DNA of 64,000 bases, taken from Luteimonas fraxinea. Lineage in GTDB: Bacteria > Pseudomonadota > Gammaproteobacteria > Xanthomonadales > Xanthomonadaceae. Shown here in pieces: positions 1-8,076 of this stretch. The translations under genes were made by a program, and so were the position numbers. The notes under the pieces are model-generated. The model made no database searches. It saw only the letters and a list, made by a program, of their open reading frames with translations, and had not been told where the DNA came from. Numbering within the stretch: the first letter of the stretch is position 1; every line of letters starts with the position of its first letter. The stretch lies in the NCBI RefSeq assembly GCF_021233355.1, contig NZ_CP089507.1, forward strand, positions 2,170,001 through 2,234,000, in the 5' to 3' direction.

Positions 1-1397
1 GGCGGCGTGGAGCCGGTCAGCACCTGGAAGGTGCGGCCCCAGTTCGCGTAGAGATTGGTGTCCGGCGACAGGGCATAGACCACGCTGAGCTTGGGCTGGC
101 CGATGGTGCCGTAGTCCTGCAGCGGCGCACGCACGCCACCGGGCAGCTGGGTCGCGCCATCGAAGCGGTCGACGCGATAGGCCGGCACGATCTTAAGAGC
201 GTCGACCGGCTGCCAGATCGCCTGCACGTAGGCGCCGGTGTTGTCGAAGCTGTGGAAGTCGTCGTTCTGCACGCGCGCGGGTGGCGCGTCGAAGTCGGTC
301 GGCTCGGCGTAGTTGAAGCGCTGTCGCGTGTAGCCGTTGCGTTGCTGCTCGTAGTTGGCGCCGCTTTCGAGGGTGAGCGTGTCGCTGGCGACCCAGGTCA
401 GCGTGGCGAGCATGCCGGTCTGCTTCTCGTCCCAGATGCGGCGCTGCCGCGGCGCATTGCCGGTGGGCAGATCGCTGAAGGTGACGCGGCGGTCGTCTTC
501 GTAGCGGTTGTAGTAGAGCTTGCTGCCGAGCACGAGATTCTCGGCAAGCTTCAGATCCATGTGCACGCCGATCTGGCGCATCTCGCGGTCGTCGCCATCG
601 TTGGCATTGCGGCGGTCGGAACTGCGCCGGTCGGCGGCCAGTTCCTCGGCGGTCATGAAGCCGGGTTCCTCGGCTTCCTGACGATAGGCGCGCGCGGTCA
701 CGCCGATGCGCATGCCGTCGTCGAGGCTGCCGTAGAACCACTTGCCGCCCAGCGAATACTTTTCCGACGCATCGTGGTCGCGATAGCCGTCCGAGGCCTG
801 CACGCCGATGAAATAGTTCTGCGCGAAGCCGCCGCTCTCGCGGCCCACCGCGATCTGCGCTTCGCGCGTGTCGAAGCTGCCGTAGGTCAAGCGCGCATCG
901 GTGTACTCGCCGCCCTGGCGCGTGCCGAAATTGATGTTGCCGCCGATGTTGTGCAGGCCGTAACGCGGATCGTTGGTGCCGCGCACGACTTCGATGTAGT
1001 CGATCTCCAGCGGAAACAGCATATCGATGAAGCGCTGGTTGCCGCTGTTGACGTTGCTCGGAATGCCGTCGATCAGCGTCTTGATGGCATTGAGATAGCC
1101 CTCGCCATTGAATGCGCGAAAGCTCACCTTGCCGGACTCCGCGCCCTGGCGCGTTTCGGTCAGCTGCATGCCGGGCATCTGCCCGAGCAGTTCCCAACTC
1201 TGCGTCACCGTCTTGTCTTCGATCTGCTCGGCGCCGAGCACGTCGACCGATGTCAGCACCTCGTGGGCGGTCAGCTGGCCGCGCGCCTGGTGCACGTGCA
1301 CCGGCCCCATCGTGGTGGTGGCGCCCTGCGATTGGGCATGGGCGACGGGCGCGGTGAGGACCGCGGCGACGGCGGCGGCGAGCAGATGGACGTTCAT
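1..1397 (-). CDS. TonB-dependent outer-membrane receptor (3' end outside window)
   Basis: About 465 residues of the N-terminal part are present; the C-terminal barrel runs off the left edge. The ATG at 1397 opens a typical signal peptide (MNVHLLAAAVAAVL...APVAHAQ). A plug domain follows: LTSVDVLGAEQIEDKTVTQS, then LIDGIPSN, and the plug end EVVRGTNDPRYGLHNIGGNI (about residues 120-140). After that come alternating amphipathic beta-strands rich in aromatic residues. Such receptors import metal chelates, cobalamin or other scarce ligands across the outer membrane using TonB energy. It is the last gene of the operon that starts with the ABC ATPase at 4876, 64 bases behind the second permease, so it probably works with that ABC system. 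The ligand cannot be read from sequence; HVH and TAHE near the mature N-terminus are only a weak hint of metal. Confidence 0.93.
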   Translation of the reverse strand, partial: MNVHLLAAAVAAVLTAPVAHAQSQGATTTMGPVHVHQARGQLTAHEVLTSVDVLGAEQIEDKTVTQSWELLGQMPGMQLTETRQGAESGKVSFRAFNGEGYLNAIKTLIDGIPSNVNSGNQRFIDMLFPLEIDYIEVVRGTNDPRYGLHNIGGNINFGTRQGGEYTDARLTYGSFDTREAQIAVGRESGGFAQNYFIGVQASDGYRDHDASEKYSLGGKWFYGSLDDGMRIGVTARAYRQEAEEPGFMTAEELAADRRSSDRRNANDGDDREMRQIGVHMDLKLAENLVLGSKLYYNRYEDDRRVTFSDLPTGNAPRQRRIWDEKQTGMLATLTWVASDTLTLESGANYEQQRNGYTRQRFNYAEPTDFDAPPARVQNDDFHSFDNTGAYVQAIWQPVDALKIVPAYRVDRFDGATQLPGGVRAPLQDYGTIGQPKLSVVYALSPDTNLYANWGRTFQVLTGSTP

Positions 1398-1461
1398 GGC
1401 GTGCGGGGACTCGTGCAGGTGCCGGCGGCGTGCCGGTCAGGGAACGGGAAGACGTCGTGGG

Positions 1462-2721
1462 TCAGCGGTGATCCGGGGCGAAATCGGGCGCGCGCGGATA
1501 GTCGTCCGCGGTGAACGGCACGTCGCGGAACAGATAGCCGTAATAGAAGTGGCGCAGGCGGCCGTGATACGCGCGGATACGGTCCTGGTAGGCGAGGTGG
1601 GCGCGCATGTCGGTACCGGCCCATCGCGTCAGCACGGCTTGCATGCCAACCGGCGGCAGCGCCCAACCCAGACGCGCGGCCGCATCCGAGCGTCGCTCGA
1701 TCCCGTCCCGGTAAGCCGCGGCCCGGTCGGCCACGCTGTCGTCGCCGTTCTGGTGGAAGGCGAGATACCACTTGTAGTGGAAGCCGTCGCCGAGCGGCGG
1801 CGAGTCCTGCCACTCGGGATAGTGCGCGTAGAAACGCTGCATCGTGATCTCGCGTGGAATGTCCCAGGCGTGGTTCACGGCTTCGCGTTGCGCGCGTGCG
1901 ATTTCCGCGCCCTGGTCGACGCGGATCGTGCGTTCGATCGCCACATGCGACAGCGCAGGCAGGACGAGCGCGATGGTCGCCCACACCGTGATCAGCGCCG
2001 CCGCGTTCGTCGACGACGACCAGCTGCGCCGCGCGACGAGCAACGCCAGTGCGATCCAGAACACGGTGTAGGCAATGGTCAGTCCGACGACCGCGGCGAT
2101 CAGTCCGGCTGACACGCCCTGGTGCAGCGCGAAGCCCACGAACAGCGGCACGACACACGCAAGCAGCGCGACGCCGCGGACCACCGCACGGCGCGCGTAG
2201 ATCCGCGGCAGCGGATGCGGCAGCGCACGCAGCATCCGTTCGCGCCCGGACTCGGCCTCGGTCGAACGCAGGTCGTGGAACAGCACGATCACGAATACCG
2301 GCAGCAGGAACGTCAGCAGGAAGGCGAAGTCGAAGCGGCCTGCCAGTGCGAGTTCGGGATTGAACGTGTCGCCGTCGTGGATCTGCGCTTCCAGACCGAG
2401 CGCGCGGACGCGCAGGATATAGGGCGCGACATCGCGCATGCCCACCGCCGCGAACGCGAGTGGCGCGGGCGCATTCCAGGTGGGATGGAAGGTGTAGTAC
2501 GCGGCATGGCCTGCATCGGTGGAATCGCCGTGTCCGTCGATCACCGCCGCCAGATCGGTCTGCTGCAGCGCCGGAATCCGTTCGATCGCCGCGCGCTGGC
2601 TGTCCATACGCTGCACGCCCGAGACGAGGCTCGCGCACGTGAGCACGGCCAGCAGCGCGAGTCCGGCGACGGCAACACGTGCGCGCAGCAGCAACGTCCA
2701 TTCGTAGCGCCAGAGGGTCAT
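1462..2721 (-). CDS. ABC-2 type transporter permease (DUF3526-like), second subunit
   Basis: 419-residue integral membrane protein. It starts MTLWRYEWTLLLRARVAVAG, with a first membrane helix at about 12-35, a long periplasmic segment (about 40-130), then a bundle of hydrophobic helices (FAFLLTFLLPVFVIVLF; LLACVVPLFVGFALH; LIAAVVGLTIAYTVFWIALA; LITVWATIALVLPAL) and a hydrophilic C-terminal tail. This layout fits ABC-2 permeases of the DUF3526 type, in which a large extracytoplasmic loop splits the helices. The ATG lies inside the stop codon of the upstream permease (ATGA overlap, 2718-2721), so translation is coupled. A heterodimer with the neighbouring permease, powered by the ATPase at 4154-4876, is likely. 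The direction of transport and substrate are unknown; linkage to a TonB receptor suggests a metal or metallophore role. Confidence 0.85.
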   Translation of the reverse strand: MTLWRYEWTLLLRARVAVAGLALLAVLTCASLVSGVQRMDSQRAAIERIPALQQTDLAAVIDGHGDSTDAGHAAYYTFHPTWNAPAPLAFAAVGMRDVAPYILRVRALGLEAQIHDGDTFNPELALAGRFDFAFLLTFLLPVFVIVLFHDLRSTEAESGRERMLRALPHPLPRIYARRAVVRGVALLACVVPLFVGFALHQGVSAGLIAAVVGLTIAYTVFWIALALLVARRSWSSSTNAAALITVWATIALVLPALSHVAIERTIRVDQGAEIARAQREAVNHAWDIPREITMQRFYAHYPEWQDSPPLGDGFHYKWYLAFHQNGDDSVADRAAAYRDGIERRSDAAARLGWALPPVGMQAVLTRWAGTDMRAHLAYQDRIRAYHGRLRHFYYGYLFRDVPFTADDYPRAPDFAPDHR

Positions 2722-4157
2722 CGGGCGGCTCCCAGTCGACGCGTCGCCAGCGCCAGCAGCAGGGCGGCGACCAGCAGCCAGCCCAGCAGCACCGCGGCCG
2801 CAGGCAGCATCGTCTGCAGCAGGCGCCCGGCCGGTTCGGGCACGAACGCGAATTCGGGAATGGCCTGCCAGTGCGCGCTGTCCACCCGCTTGCGGCGGTC
2901 GGCGTCGGCATCGCGGGCCGTGTCGTCGGCGTAGTCCACGGCGTCGGCCTGCAGCTGGTTGAGCTGCTGCACCATCGCGTAGCGATGCGCTTCGGCCTGC
3001 GCGAGGAAGCGCAGATGCGCGGACAGGTCGGTCGCAGCCGCGGCCATCGACAGCTGTCGCAACGGGATGGCCGGACTCAATGCGCCGAACAGTGCGACGC
3101 GCGTGTTCTGGCGATCCTGGATCGCGGCGCTGCGCGCGGCGTAGGTATCGAACAGCCCCGAGGTCAGGCGTTCGCCTTCGACCGCGACCAGGCCGCGATA
3201 ATTCACCGGCAGGTCTTCGATGCGGTCGACGCCGTAGCGCTCGAGCACGCCGCGCCTGAAGTCGGCGAAGTAGGGATCGTCGGGATCGTGGCTGTCGCCG
3301 ATCGCGCGCAGATCGGCGGCGATGCCGACATCGGTCTGCAAGCGGTCGGGCAGCGGGAACGCGGCATACGCCGCGTCGGTGGCCAGACGCGGCACCAGCA
3401 ACGCCATGACCGCCCAGATGCCGACCAGTCCGAGCAACGCATCGCGGCGCCGACCGGCCAGCGTCGACAGCGCGATGATCAGTACGCACCAGATGCCCAG
3501 ATATGCGGCATACGCCAGCATCAACACGACGGCCACGGTGACCGAAGCGCCGGGTCTGGCGGCCATGATCGCCAGACCTGCGAAGGCGGGCAGCATGAAG
3601 ATCGTCGCGGCCACGGAAAGGGCGGCGAGCTTGCCGGCGACGATGTCGCGCAGGCGCGCGCCCTGCAGCATCAACTGCCGCAATGTGCCGCGCTCGCGTT
3701 CCTGTGCCAGCACGCCGTGGCCGAGAAAGATCAGCACCAGCGGCGCGAGGATCTGCAGCACGAAGGCGGGCGTGAGCTGGCCGAAGCGCGTCAGCACCGA
3801 GCCCTGCATCACGTCGCCGAAGTTCGCGGTGTTCTGGCGATGTCCCTCCAGGAACATGCTGCTGCCGGTGAACGGGTCGACGCCGGCGTCGAAGGCCGCG
3901 AGTGCCGAAGGCAGGCGATAGACGAAGTGGCCGTAATGGACCACGCGATGCGGATGGCGGTCGGGTTGCGCATCGAAGTCCGCCTGCGCGGCTGCCTGTT
4001 GCCGTTCGCGATAGTCCGCGGCGTCCGCCATGTGGTGCAGCGACACCACGGTGGCGACGGTGGCCAACATCGCCAGCAGAACGATGCCGGCGACCGCGGT
4101 CCGGGTCCGCGCCATCGCGCGCAGTTCGTTGCGCATCACCGCGACCACGACACTCAT
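2718..4157 (-). CDS. ABC-2 type transporter permease (DUF3526-like), first subunit
   Basis: 479 residues beginning MSVVVAVMRNELRAMARTRT. There is one N-terminal membrane helix (about 22-42), a large extracytoplasmic loop up to about residue 165, then helices including FVLQILAPLVLIFLGHGVLA, ATIFMLPAFAGLAIMAA, VAVVLMLAYAAYLGIWCVLI and LGLVGIWAVMALLVP, a second polar stretch, and a last helix near the C-terminus (AAAVLLGWLLVAALLLALA). The segment QERERGTLRQLMLQGARLRD after the loop is the coupling-helix type region that contacts the ATPase in ABC-2 permeases. Its ATG overlaps the ATPase stop codon (4154-4157) and its stop overlaps the next permease start, giving three translationally coupled genes. 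It resembles its partner in topology although their sequences are diverged. Confidence 0.86.
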   Translation of the reverse strand: MSVVVAVMRNELRAMARTRTAVAGIVLLAMLATVATVVSLHHMADAADYRERQQAAAQADFDAQPDRHPHRVVHYGHFVYRLPSALAAFDAGVDPFTGSSMFLEGHRQNTANFGDVMQGSVLTRFGQLTPAFVLQILAPLVLIFLGHGVLAQERERGTLRQLMLQGARLRDIVAGKLAALSVAATIFMLPAFAGLAIMAARPGASVTVAVVLMLAYAAYLGIWCVLIIALSTLAGRRRDALLGLVGIWAVMALLVPRLATDAAYAAFPLPDRLQTDVGIAADLRAIGDSHDPDDPYFADFRRGVLERYGVDRIEDLPVNYRGLVAVEGERLTSGLFDTYAARSAAIQDRQNTRVALFGALSPAIPLRQLSMAAAATDLSAHLRFLAQAEAHRYAMVQQLNQLQADAVDYADDTARDADADRRKRVDSAHWQAIPEFAFVPEPAGRLLQTMLPAAAVLLGWLLVAALLLALATRRLGAAR

Positions 4158-4876
4158 GCAGCGCGGGCCCGTCCGGAGAAGTGCGCGTGCAGCGCCGGCA
4201 GATCAAACTGCGCGCGCGCGGCCTCGTGCACGATGCGGCCGTGGTCGAGCACGCCGACGCGATCGGCCACTTCGACCGCGCCGAACAGATCGTGGGTGAC
4301 CATCAGTACCGTCGTGCCGCGTGCGCGGACCGATTCGAGCAGCGTGTGGAAATCGGCGCTCGCGCCCGGATCGAGGCCCGACGTCGGCTCGTCGAGCAGC
4401 AGCAGCGGCACTTCACGCATCGACGCGATCGCGATCGCCACCTTCTGGCGCATGCCCTTGGAGAATCCGGCCAGCCGCTGCGTCCAAGCCGCTTCCTGCA
4501 GGCCGGCCGCGCGCAGGGCATCGCGGATCGCCCCGGCCCCTGCGCGCCGGCCTGCCAGCGACAGCAGATAGTCGGCGTTCTCGAAAGCGGAGAGATGCTC
4601 GTAGAGCGCTACGTTCTCCGGCAGATAGGCCAGCTGCGCGCGCGCCGCGTCGGGGGCCTGCGCCGGGTCCACACCGGCGACGCGTACCGTGCCCGAGGTC
4701 GGCTTCAAAAAGCCGAGGAGCACCGACAGCGTGGTGGACTTGCCGGCGCCGTTGCCGCCCAGCAGGGCGTAGATGTCGCCGCGCCGGACCTGGAGTTCGA
4801 GGTCGGTGAGGACCGGGCGGCCCGCGAACGCAACGGAGAGCGCATGGATGTCGACGACGGCGGTGGGAGGCGTCAC
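4154..4876 (-). CDS. ABC transporter ATP-binding protein
   Basis: 240-residue ATPase subunit with every motif intact: Walker A GGNGAGKST (about 38-46), Q-loop region LAYLPENVALYEH, signature FSKGMRQKVAIA (SKGMR variant usual for ABC-2 exporters), Walker B LLLLDEPTSGLD and the H-loop in MVTHD. The 'PENVALYEHLSAFEN' stretch resembles NosF and CcmA-like ATPases. It is the first gene of the ATPase-permease-permease-TonB receptor operon. The start is a GTG at 4876 (MTPPTAVVDIHAL); no in-frame ATG fits the domain better. A perfect 17-base palindrome sits 35 bases upstream and probably controls the operon. The substrate is not inferable from this subunit. Confidence 0.92.
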   Translation of the reverse strand: MTPPTAVVDIHALSVAFAGRPVLTDLELQVRRGDIYALLGGNGAGKSTTLSVLLGFLKPTSGTVRVAGVDPAQAPDAARAQLAYLPENVALYEHLSAFENADYLLSLAGRRAGAGAIRDALRAAGLQEAAWTQRLAGFSKGMRQKVAIAIASMREVPLLLLDEPTSGLDPGASADFHTLLESVRARGTTVLMVTHDLFGAVEVADRVGVLDHGRIVHEAARAQFDLPALHAHFSGRARAA

Positions 4877-4911
4877 GGCAGGCCCTTCGATGAACGGGGC
4901 CGCACTCTATC

Positions 4912-4928
4912 ATGTAATAATATTACAT
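4912..4928. promoter_or_regulatory. Perfect 17-bp AT-rich palindrome, candidate operator of the ABC/TonB operon
   Basis: ATGTAATA-A-TATTACAT is an exact 8-1-8 inverted repeat, strikingly AT-rich in very GC-rich DNA, 36 bases ahead of the ATPase start codon and within the expected promoter zone (on the minus strand TATTAT and GATAGAGT could serve as -10). The 7-1-7 core TGTAATA-N-TATTACA has the geometry of Fur-family sites, especially Zur (TGTTATA-N-TATAACA), but differs from that consensus at the fourth base of each arm. A TetR- or ArsR-type operator is also possible. The other divergent gene (5082, plus strand) is about 150 bases away. Confidence 0.7.
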
Positions 4929-5081
4929 TTAAGGCGCGCTGGGCGTGTCTTCAGCAGGGGGCCATCGATCTGGCGCGATCAAGACGAGGCGCTGCCACGG
5001 CCTGCACGGCGCCAGAGCGGCCTGACGACCGCTTCTGCGGCAGTCGGTTATGCTGCAACGCAACATCCATCGTTCGCGCCC

Positions 5082-5768
5082 GTGTCCGCCATCCACGCTA
5101 AACCGTCCCAGCCCGATCCCCACGATGCCGCCGAAGCCGAAGCGGCCGTTGCCGTGGCCGCGCCCGAGGCGTCGGCGCAGCGGCACACGCTGGTCGAAGA
5201 TGTGCAGGGCCTGGTGCTTGCCAGTCTGGTCGGCGCGCTGGGCATGTCGATCCTGGCCACCGGCGGCCTGCTGGTGGGCGGCATCGCCGGCGTGTCACTG
5301 CTGGTGCACTACGCCAGCGGCTGGAACTTCGGTCTGCTGTTCGTGCTGATCAACCTGCCGTTCTACTGGATCGCGGTGCGGCGCATGGGCTGGGAATTCA
5401 CCCTCAAGACCTTTCTGGCGGTCGGCGTGACCGGCTTCGTCGCCGACGCGATTCCGCGCTGGGCGCCGTTCGAATCGATGAGCCCCGCGTTCTCGGCGAT
5501 CTTCGGCGGTTCATTGGTGGGCATGGGCATTCTGTCCTTCATCCGCCATCGCGCGAGTCTCGGCGGCGTGGGCATCGTCGTGGTCTGGCTGCAGCGCAGC
5601 CGCGGCTGGAGCGCCGGCAAACTGCAGATGGGGTTCGACACCGTGCTGATGCTGGTCGCGCTGATGATCGTGCCGCCCGCGCAGGTGCTGTACTCCGCGC
5701 TCGGCGTCCTGGTGCTCAATCTGGTGCTGCTGTTCAATCACCGTCCCGGGCGCTACATGGGCGCCTGA
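5082..5768 (+). CDS. YitT family membrane protein
   Basis: 228-residue protein with a polar, Ala/Glu-rich N-terminus (about 1-35) followed by five or six membrane helices: DVQGLVLASLVGALGMSILA, GLLVGGIAGVSLLVHYASG, FGLLFVLINLPFYWIAV, TFLAVGVTGFVADAIP, SAIFGGSLVGMGILSFI and VLMLVALMIVPPAQVLY. The glycine-rich 'GGLLVGGIAGVSLLVHY' stretch is characteristic of the YitT/DUF161 membrane family. That family's function is not established; roles in small-molecule or ion transport have been suggested. I chose the GTG at 5082 because the frame upstream has no RBS and reads as shadow of the divergent operon's leader. It is monocistronic and convergent with nothing nearby. Confidence 0.8.
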   Translation: MSAIHAKPSQPDPHDAAEAEAAVAVAAPEASAQRHTLVEDVQGLVLASLVGALGMSILATGGLLVGGIAGVSLLVHYASGWNFGLLFVLINLPFYWIAVRRMGWEFTLKTFLAVGVTGFVADAIPRWAPFESMSPAFSAIFGGSLVGMGILSFIRHRASLGGVGIVVVWLQRSRGWSAGKLQMGFDTVLMLVALMIVPPAQVLYSALGVLVLNLVLLFNHRPGRYMGA

Positions 5769-5875
5769 GCGCGACGCTTCTGCGGTCACGACGGGATGCG
5801 CCTCCACCTCGGACATTCAGCTTGCTCTGCCTAGACTCGGATCCATCGGCCCGTCGGGCCCACGGGAAGTCATCG

Positions 5876-6487
5876 ATGCGCCGGATCGTCCTCGCACCTC
5901 TGCTGTGTCTTGCCCTCGCCGCGCCGGGCATCGCGTCCGCGCAGCAGTACGAAATCGACCTGTCGCGTCTCGACCCGGCCGCGGTGCTGTCGACCGGTGG
6001 CGACGTGTTGCGACGCGCCTCGACGCAATCGGTCGACGAACTCTTCCAAGCCGTGCTGCAGTCCTCGCGCGAGCCCAAGGAAGCGCGTGCGCTGTGCGCG
6101 CTGTTCGAACCTGATGCTCGCCGCGATCTCGCCGCGTTCCAGCGCACCGTCGACACGCTCGGCCCGGCTAGCCGCAACCGCTTCGCGAATGCCTTCACCA
6201 ATGTCGCGATGAGCGGTCTGCAGGGACAACTGCAGACCTACGATCCGGCGATCGCGCAGCAGGTGCTGCGTTCCGCGGCGATCACTGCGACCTTGCTGCA
6301 CGACGGTTTCATGTTGGGCATGACTTCGACCGGTACGGACGATGCGAGTCGTCGCGCGCGCTGTCTGTCGTTCCGGCAGATGGTCGACGTGCTCAAGGAC
6401 CAGCCGCAACCGCAACGTGTGCTGGCCACGCGCTGGTTGCTCAACGAAGGGCTGACGCTCGTCGCGGATGGGCAACCGGCCGGTTGA
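5876..6487 (+). CDS. Exported protein of unknown function
   Basis: 203 residues. A cleavable signal peptide is clear: MRRIVLAPLLCLALAAPGIASA followed by QQYEIDLSRLDPAAVL. The mature part is mostly helical, with three cysteines (ALCALF and ARCLSF among them), and has no motif I recognise. The repeated pattern 'SVDELFQAVLQSSREPKEAR...LCALFEP' suggests an all-alpha periplasmic fold. The ATG at 5876 was chosen because it begins the signal peptide; the frame is open a little further upstream. It is followed by a 262-base spacer and has no obvious operon partner. I assign no function. Confidence 0.72.
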   Translation: MRRIVLAPLLCLALAAPGIASAQQYEIDLSRLDPAAVLSTGGDVLRRASTQSVDELFQAVLQSSREPKEARALCALFEPDARRDLAAFQRTVDTLGPASRNRFANAFTNVAMSGLQGQLQTYDPAIAQQVLRSAAITATLLHDGFMLGMTSTGTDDASRRARCLSFRQMVDVLKDQPQPQRVLATRWLLNEGLTLVADGQPAG

Positions 6488-6749
6488 TTCGACGTGCGTG
6501 TGATGCGCTTGGCGATCGCGTGATGCGTCACCTGATCGTCATACCTGGATCGAGACCGCTCGCGTACACTGAACGCTCTTCACACGTCGGCCATCCGGTG
6601 CACTTCGATCGAAGTGTCACGCGCAACAGGCCTGCGTGTATTTCACGCCTGATCCAGCCCGACTGTTCGGAGTACGTCCAGTCCGATTGATCGTGTCCGC
6701 GGACCGCGGGCATTCGCGTCTGCGCACGATCACGAAAGGCGGCTGCCTC

Positions 6750-7004
6750 ATGCAAGACGCGACAGATCCCCCTGCCCGGGCCGGGCGGGTCCGCACACCA
6801 CGTCAGGTGGTGCGCGATCTTCTCAAGCAATTGCAGAGCCGACCGTTCAACGGCGCGCGGACCTTCGAGTGGACCGTCGACGTGCGCGGCATGACCGACG
6901 CGGGCTTCGACGAGACGGTGGCGATGCTGGCCGCGCGTGGATACCGCGCCGAGTACACGCCCAACGACATCCCCGGATTCGCGCATTTCATCCTGCGCTG
7001 GTGA
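6750..7004 (+). CDS. Small conserved-looking cytoplasmic protein
   Basis: 84 residues beginning MQDATDPPARAGRVRTPRQV, preceded by the purine-rich stretch ACGAAAGGCGG about 9 bases upstream. The centre reads as an alpha/beta fold: a basic helix (RQVVRDLLKQLQS), a strand (TFEWTVDVRGM), a helix with the pattern DAGFDETVAMLAARGY, and a C-terminal strand AHFILRW. The acidic/basic alternation and codon use match neighbouring genes, so it is probably real. No catalytic motif is visible. The C-terminus ends only 16 bases before the stop of the convergent NTF2-like gene. Confidence 0.6.
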   Translation: MQDATDPPARAGRVRTPRQVVRDLLKQLQSRPFNGARTFEWTVDVRGMTDAGFDETVAMLAARGYRAEYTPNDIPGFAHFILRW

Positions 7005-7020
7005 GCGCGCGTTGGTGCAA

Positions 7021-7437
7021 TCAGCCGACCTGCGCGATCCAGTCTTCGAGGTTGTAGTAATTCGTGACGCGCGCGATGCGCCCGTCGCGGATGTCGAAGA
7101 ACGCGCCACCCGGCAGCACGTAGCGCTGGCCGTTCGCGGCCGGCAGGCCGGCGTCGTCGGCGATGTACGCGCCGTGCACCACGTACTCGGCAGCGGCGCG
7201 TGCGCCGTCCATCGACGCCATGACCACGATGTCTTCCAGCCGCTCGCGATAGCTCGCATCCATGCGCTGCATGAAGGCGACGAAGGCCGCGCGTCCGGTT
7301 TCGCGTGCGCCCTGGTTGAGATCGTGCGCGACGTCGTCGGTCAGCAGCGCCAGCATCGCGTCGCGATCATTGGCATTGAACGCGGCGTAGTAGGCCTCCA
7401 CCAGCTGCAGCGTGGTGGTCTGTGCGGTTCCGGTCAT
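7021..7437 (-). CDS. NTF2-like / SnoaL-like protein (ketosteroid-isomerase-related)
   Basis: 138 residues with the SnoaL/NTF2-like cone fold signature: N-terminal helix LQLVEAYYAAFNANDRDAML, then LLTDDVAHDLNQG, the helix GRAAFVAFMQRMDASYRERL, and the sheet strands IVVMASMDGARAAAEYVVHG, GQRYVLPGGAFFDIRDGRIA and RVTNYYN. It matches the small 'ketosteroid isomerase-related' family of about 130-140 residues. The biochemical role is unknown; members bind or isomerise small hydrophobic molecules. The ATG overlaps the stop codon of the upstream SanA/YdcF-like gene (7434-7437), so it is the last member of a coupled minus-strand operon. Confidence 0.85.
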   Translation of the reverse strand: MTGTAQTTTLQLVEAYYAAFNANDRDAMLALLTDDVAHDLNQGARETGRAAFVAFMQRMDASYRERLEDIVVMASMDGARAAAEYVVHGAYIADDAGLPAANGQRYVLPGGAFFDIRDGRIARVTNYYNLEDWIAQVG

Positions 7438-8060
7438 TGTCGGAGCGTCTCCTGGGCCGCGTCCCACAGGTCGCGATGGAAGAAGTACACCTCGCGCAGC
7501 AGGAACTCGCGCTGGGTGCGGAAGGTGCGGAAGCGGGTCGATGGCGTCGGCGAACCGAGCGCGTCGATGCCCAGCCGTTCGCTGGCACGCAGCGCGCGCG
7601 CCATGTGCAGCGGATCGCTGACGATGATCACGCGATGCAGGCGATGGTCCTGCAGCAGGCGCCGGGTCTCGACGAGGTTTTCCAGCGTCGTGCGCGAACG
7701 CGATTCGATCAGGATCGCCGATTCGGGAATGTCCCGGCGCAGCGCATACCGCCGCGCGACCTGCGACTCGGAGAACCGCGCTTTCGCACCGCCATAGCCG
7801 CCGGTGAAGATCAGCGTCTTCGCATGGCCGGCGCGATAGAGATCGAGGCCGTGATCGATGCGGGCTTCGAACACCGGCGACGGTTGCGCGTCGTAGGCCG
7901 CCGCGCCGAGTACGACGATGGCATCGGCCGGACCCGCCTCGTCGCGATTGCCGACGTGCACGATCCACGCGGCCACGCCCAGCAGCCAGATGGCCAGCAG
8001 CAGCACCAGCCAGAAGACGAAACGGAAGAAGCGGCGCATGGGGCCGCGTTTGCGCTTCAT
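7434..8060 (-). CDS. SanA/YdcF/ElyC-family (DUF218) membrane-anchored protein
   Basis: 208 residues: a basic N-terminus (MKRKRGPMRRFFR), a single membrane anchor (FVFWLVLLLAIWLLGVAAWI, about 14-34) and a periplasmic DUF218 domain. The domain shows the family landmarks DAIVVLGAAAYD, PSPVFEARIDHGLDLYRAGH, LIFTGGYGG, IPESAILIESRSRTTLENL and VIIVSDPLHMARA. SanA and ElyC relatives influence envelope integrity, vancomycin sensitivity and peptidoglycan precursor use in enterobacteria; the biochemical reaction is unclear. I chose the ATG at 8060; an internal ATG 21 bases later is possible. It lies 16 bases downstream of the PLP-enzyme gene and overlaps the NTF2-like gene start. Confidence 0.88.
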   Translation of the reverse strand: MKRKRGPMRRFFRFVFWLVLLLAIWLLGVAAWIVHVGNRDEAGPADAIVVLGAAAYDAQPSPVFEARIDHGLDLYRAGHAKTLIFTGGYGGAKARFSESQVARRYALRRDIPESAILIESRSRTTLENLVETRRLLQDHRLHRVIIVSDPLHMARALRASERLGIDALGSPTPSTRFRTFRTQREFLLREVYFFHRDLWDAAQETLRQ

Positions 8061-8076
8061 GGACTGCGCGCGCCGG

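Noticed and set aside
1462..4206. A single 914-codon minus-strand open frame across both permease genes
   Set aside because: Only its C-terminal part (from 2721) is a real permease; the N-terminal 490 codons are a shadow of the first permease in another frame, rich in Arg and Pro with no membrane helices.
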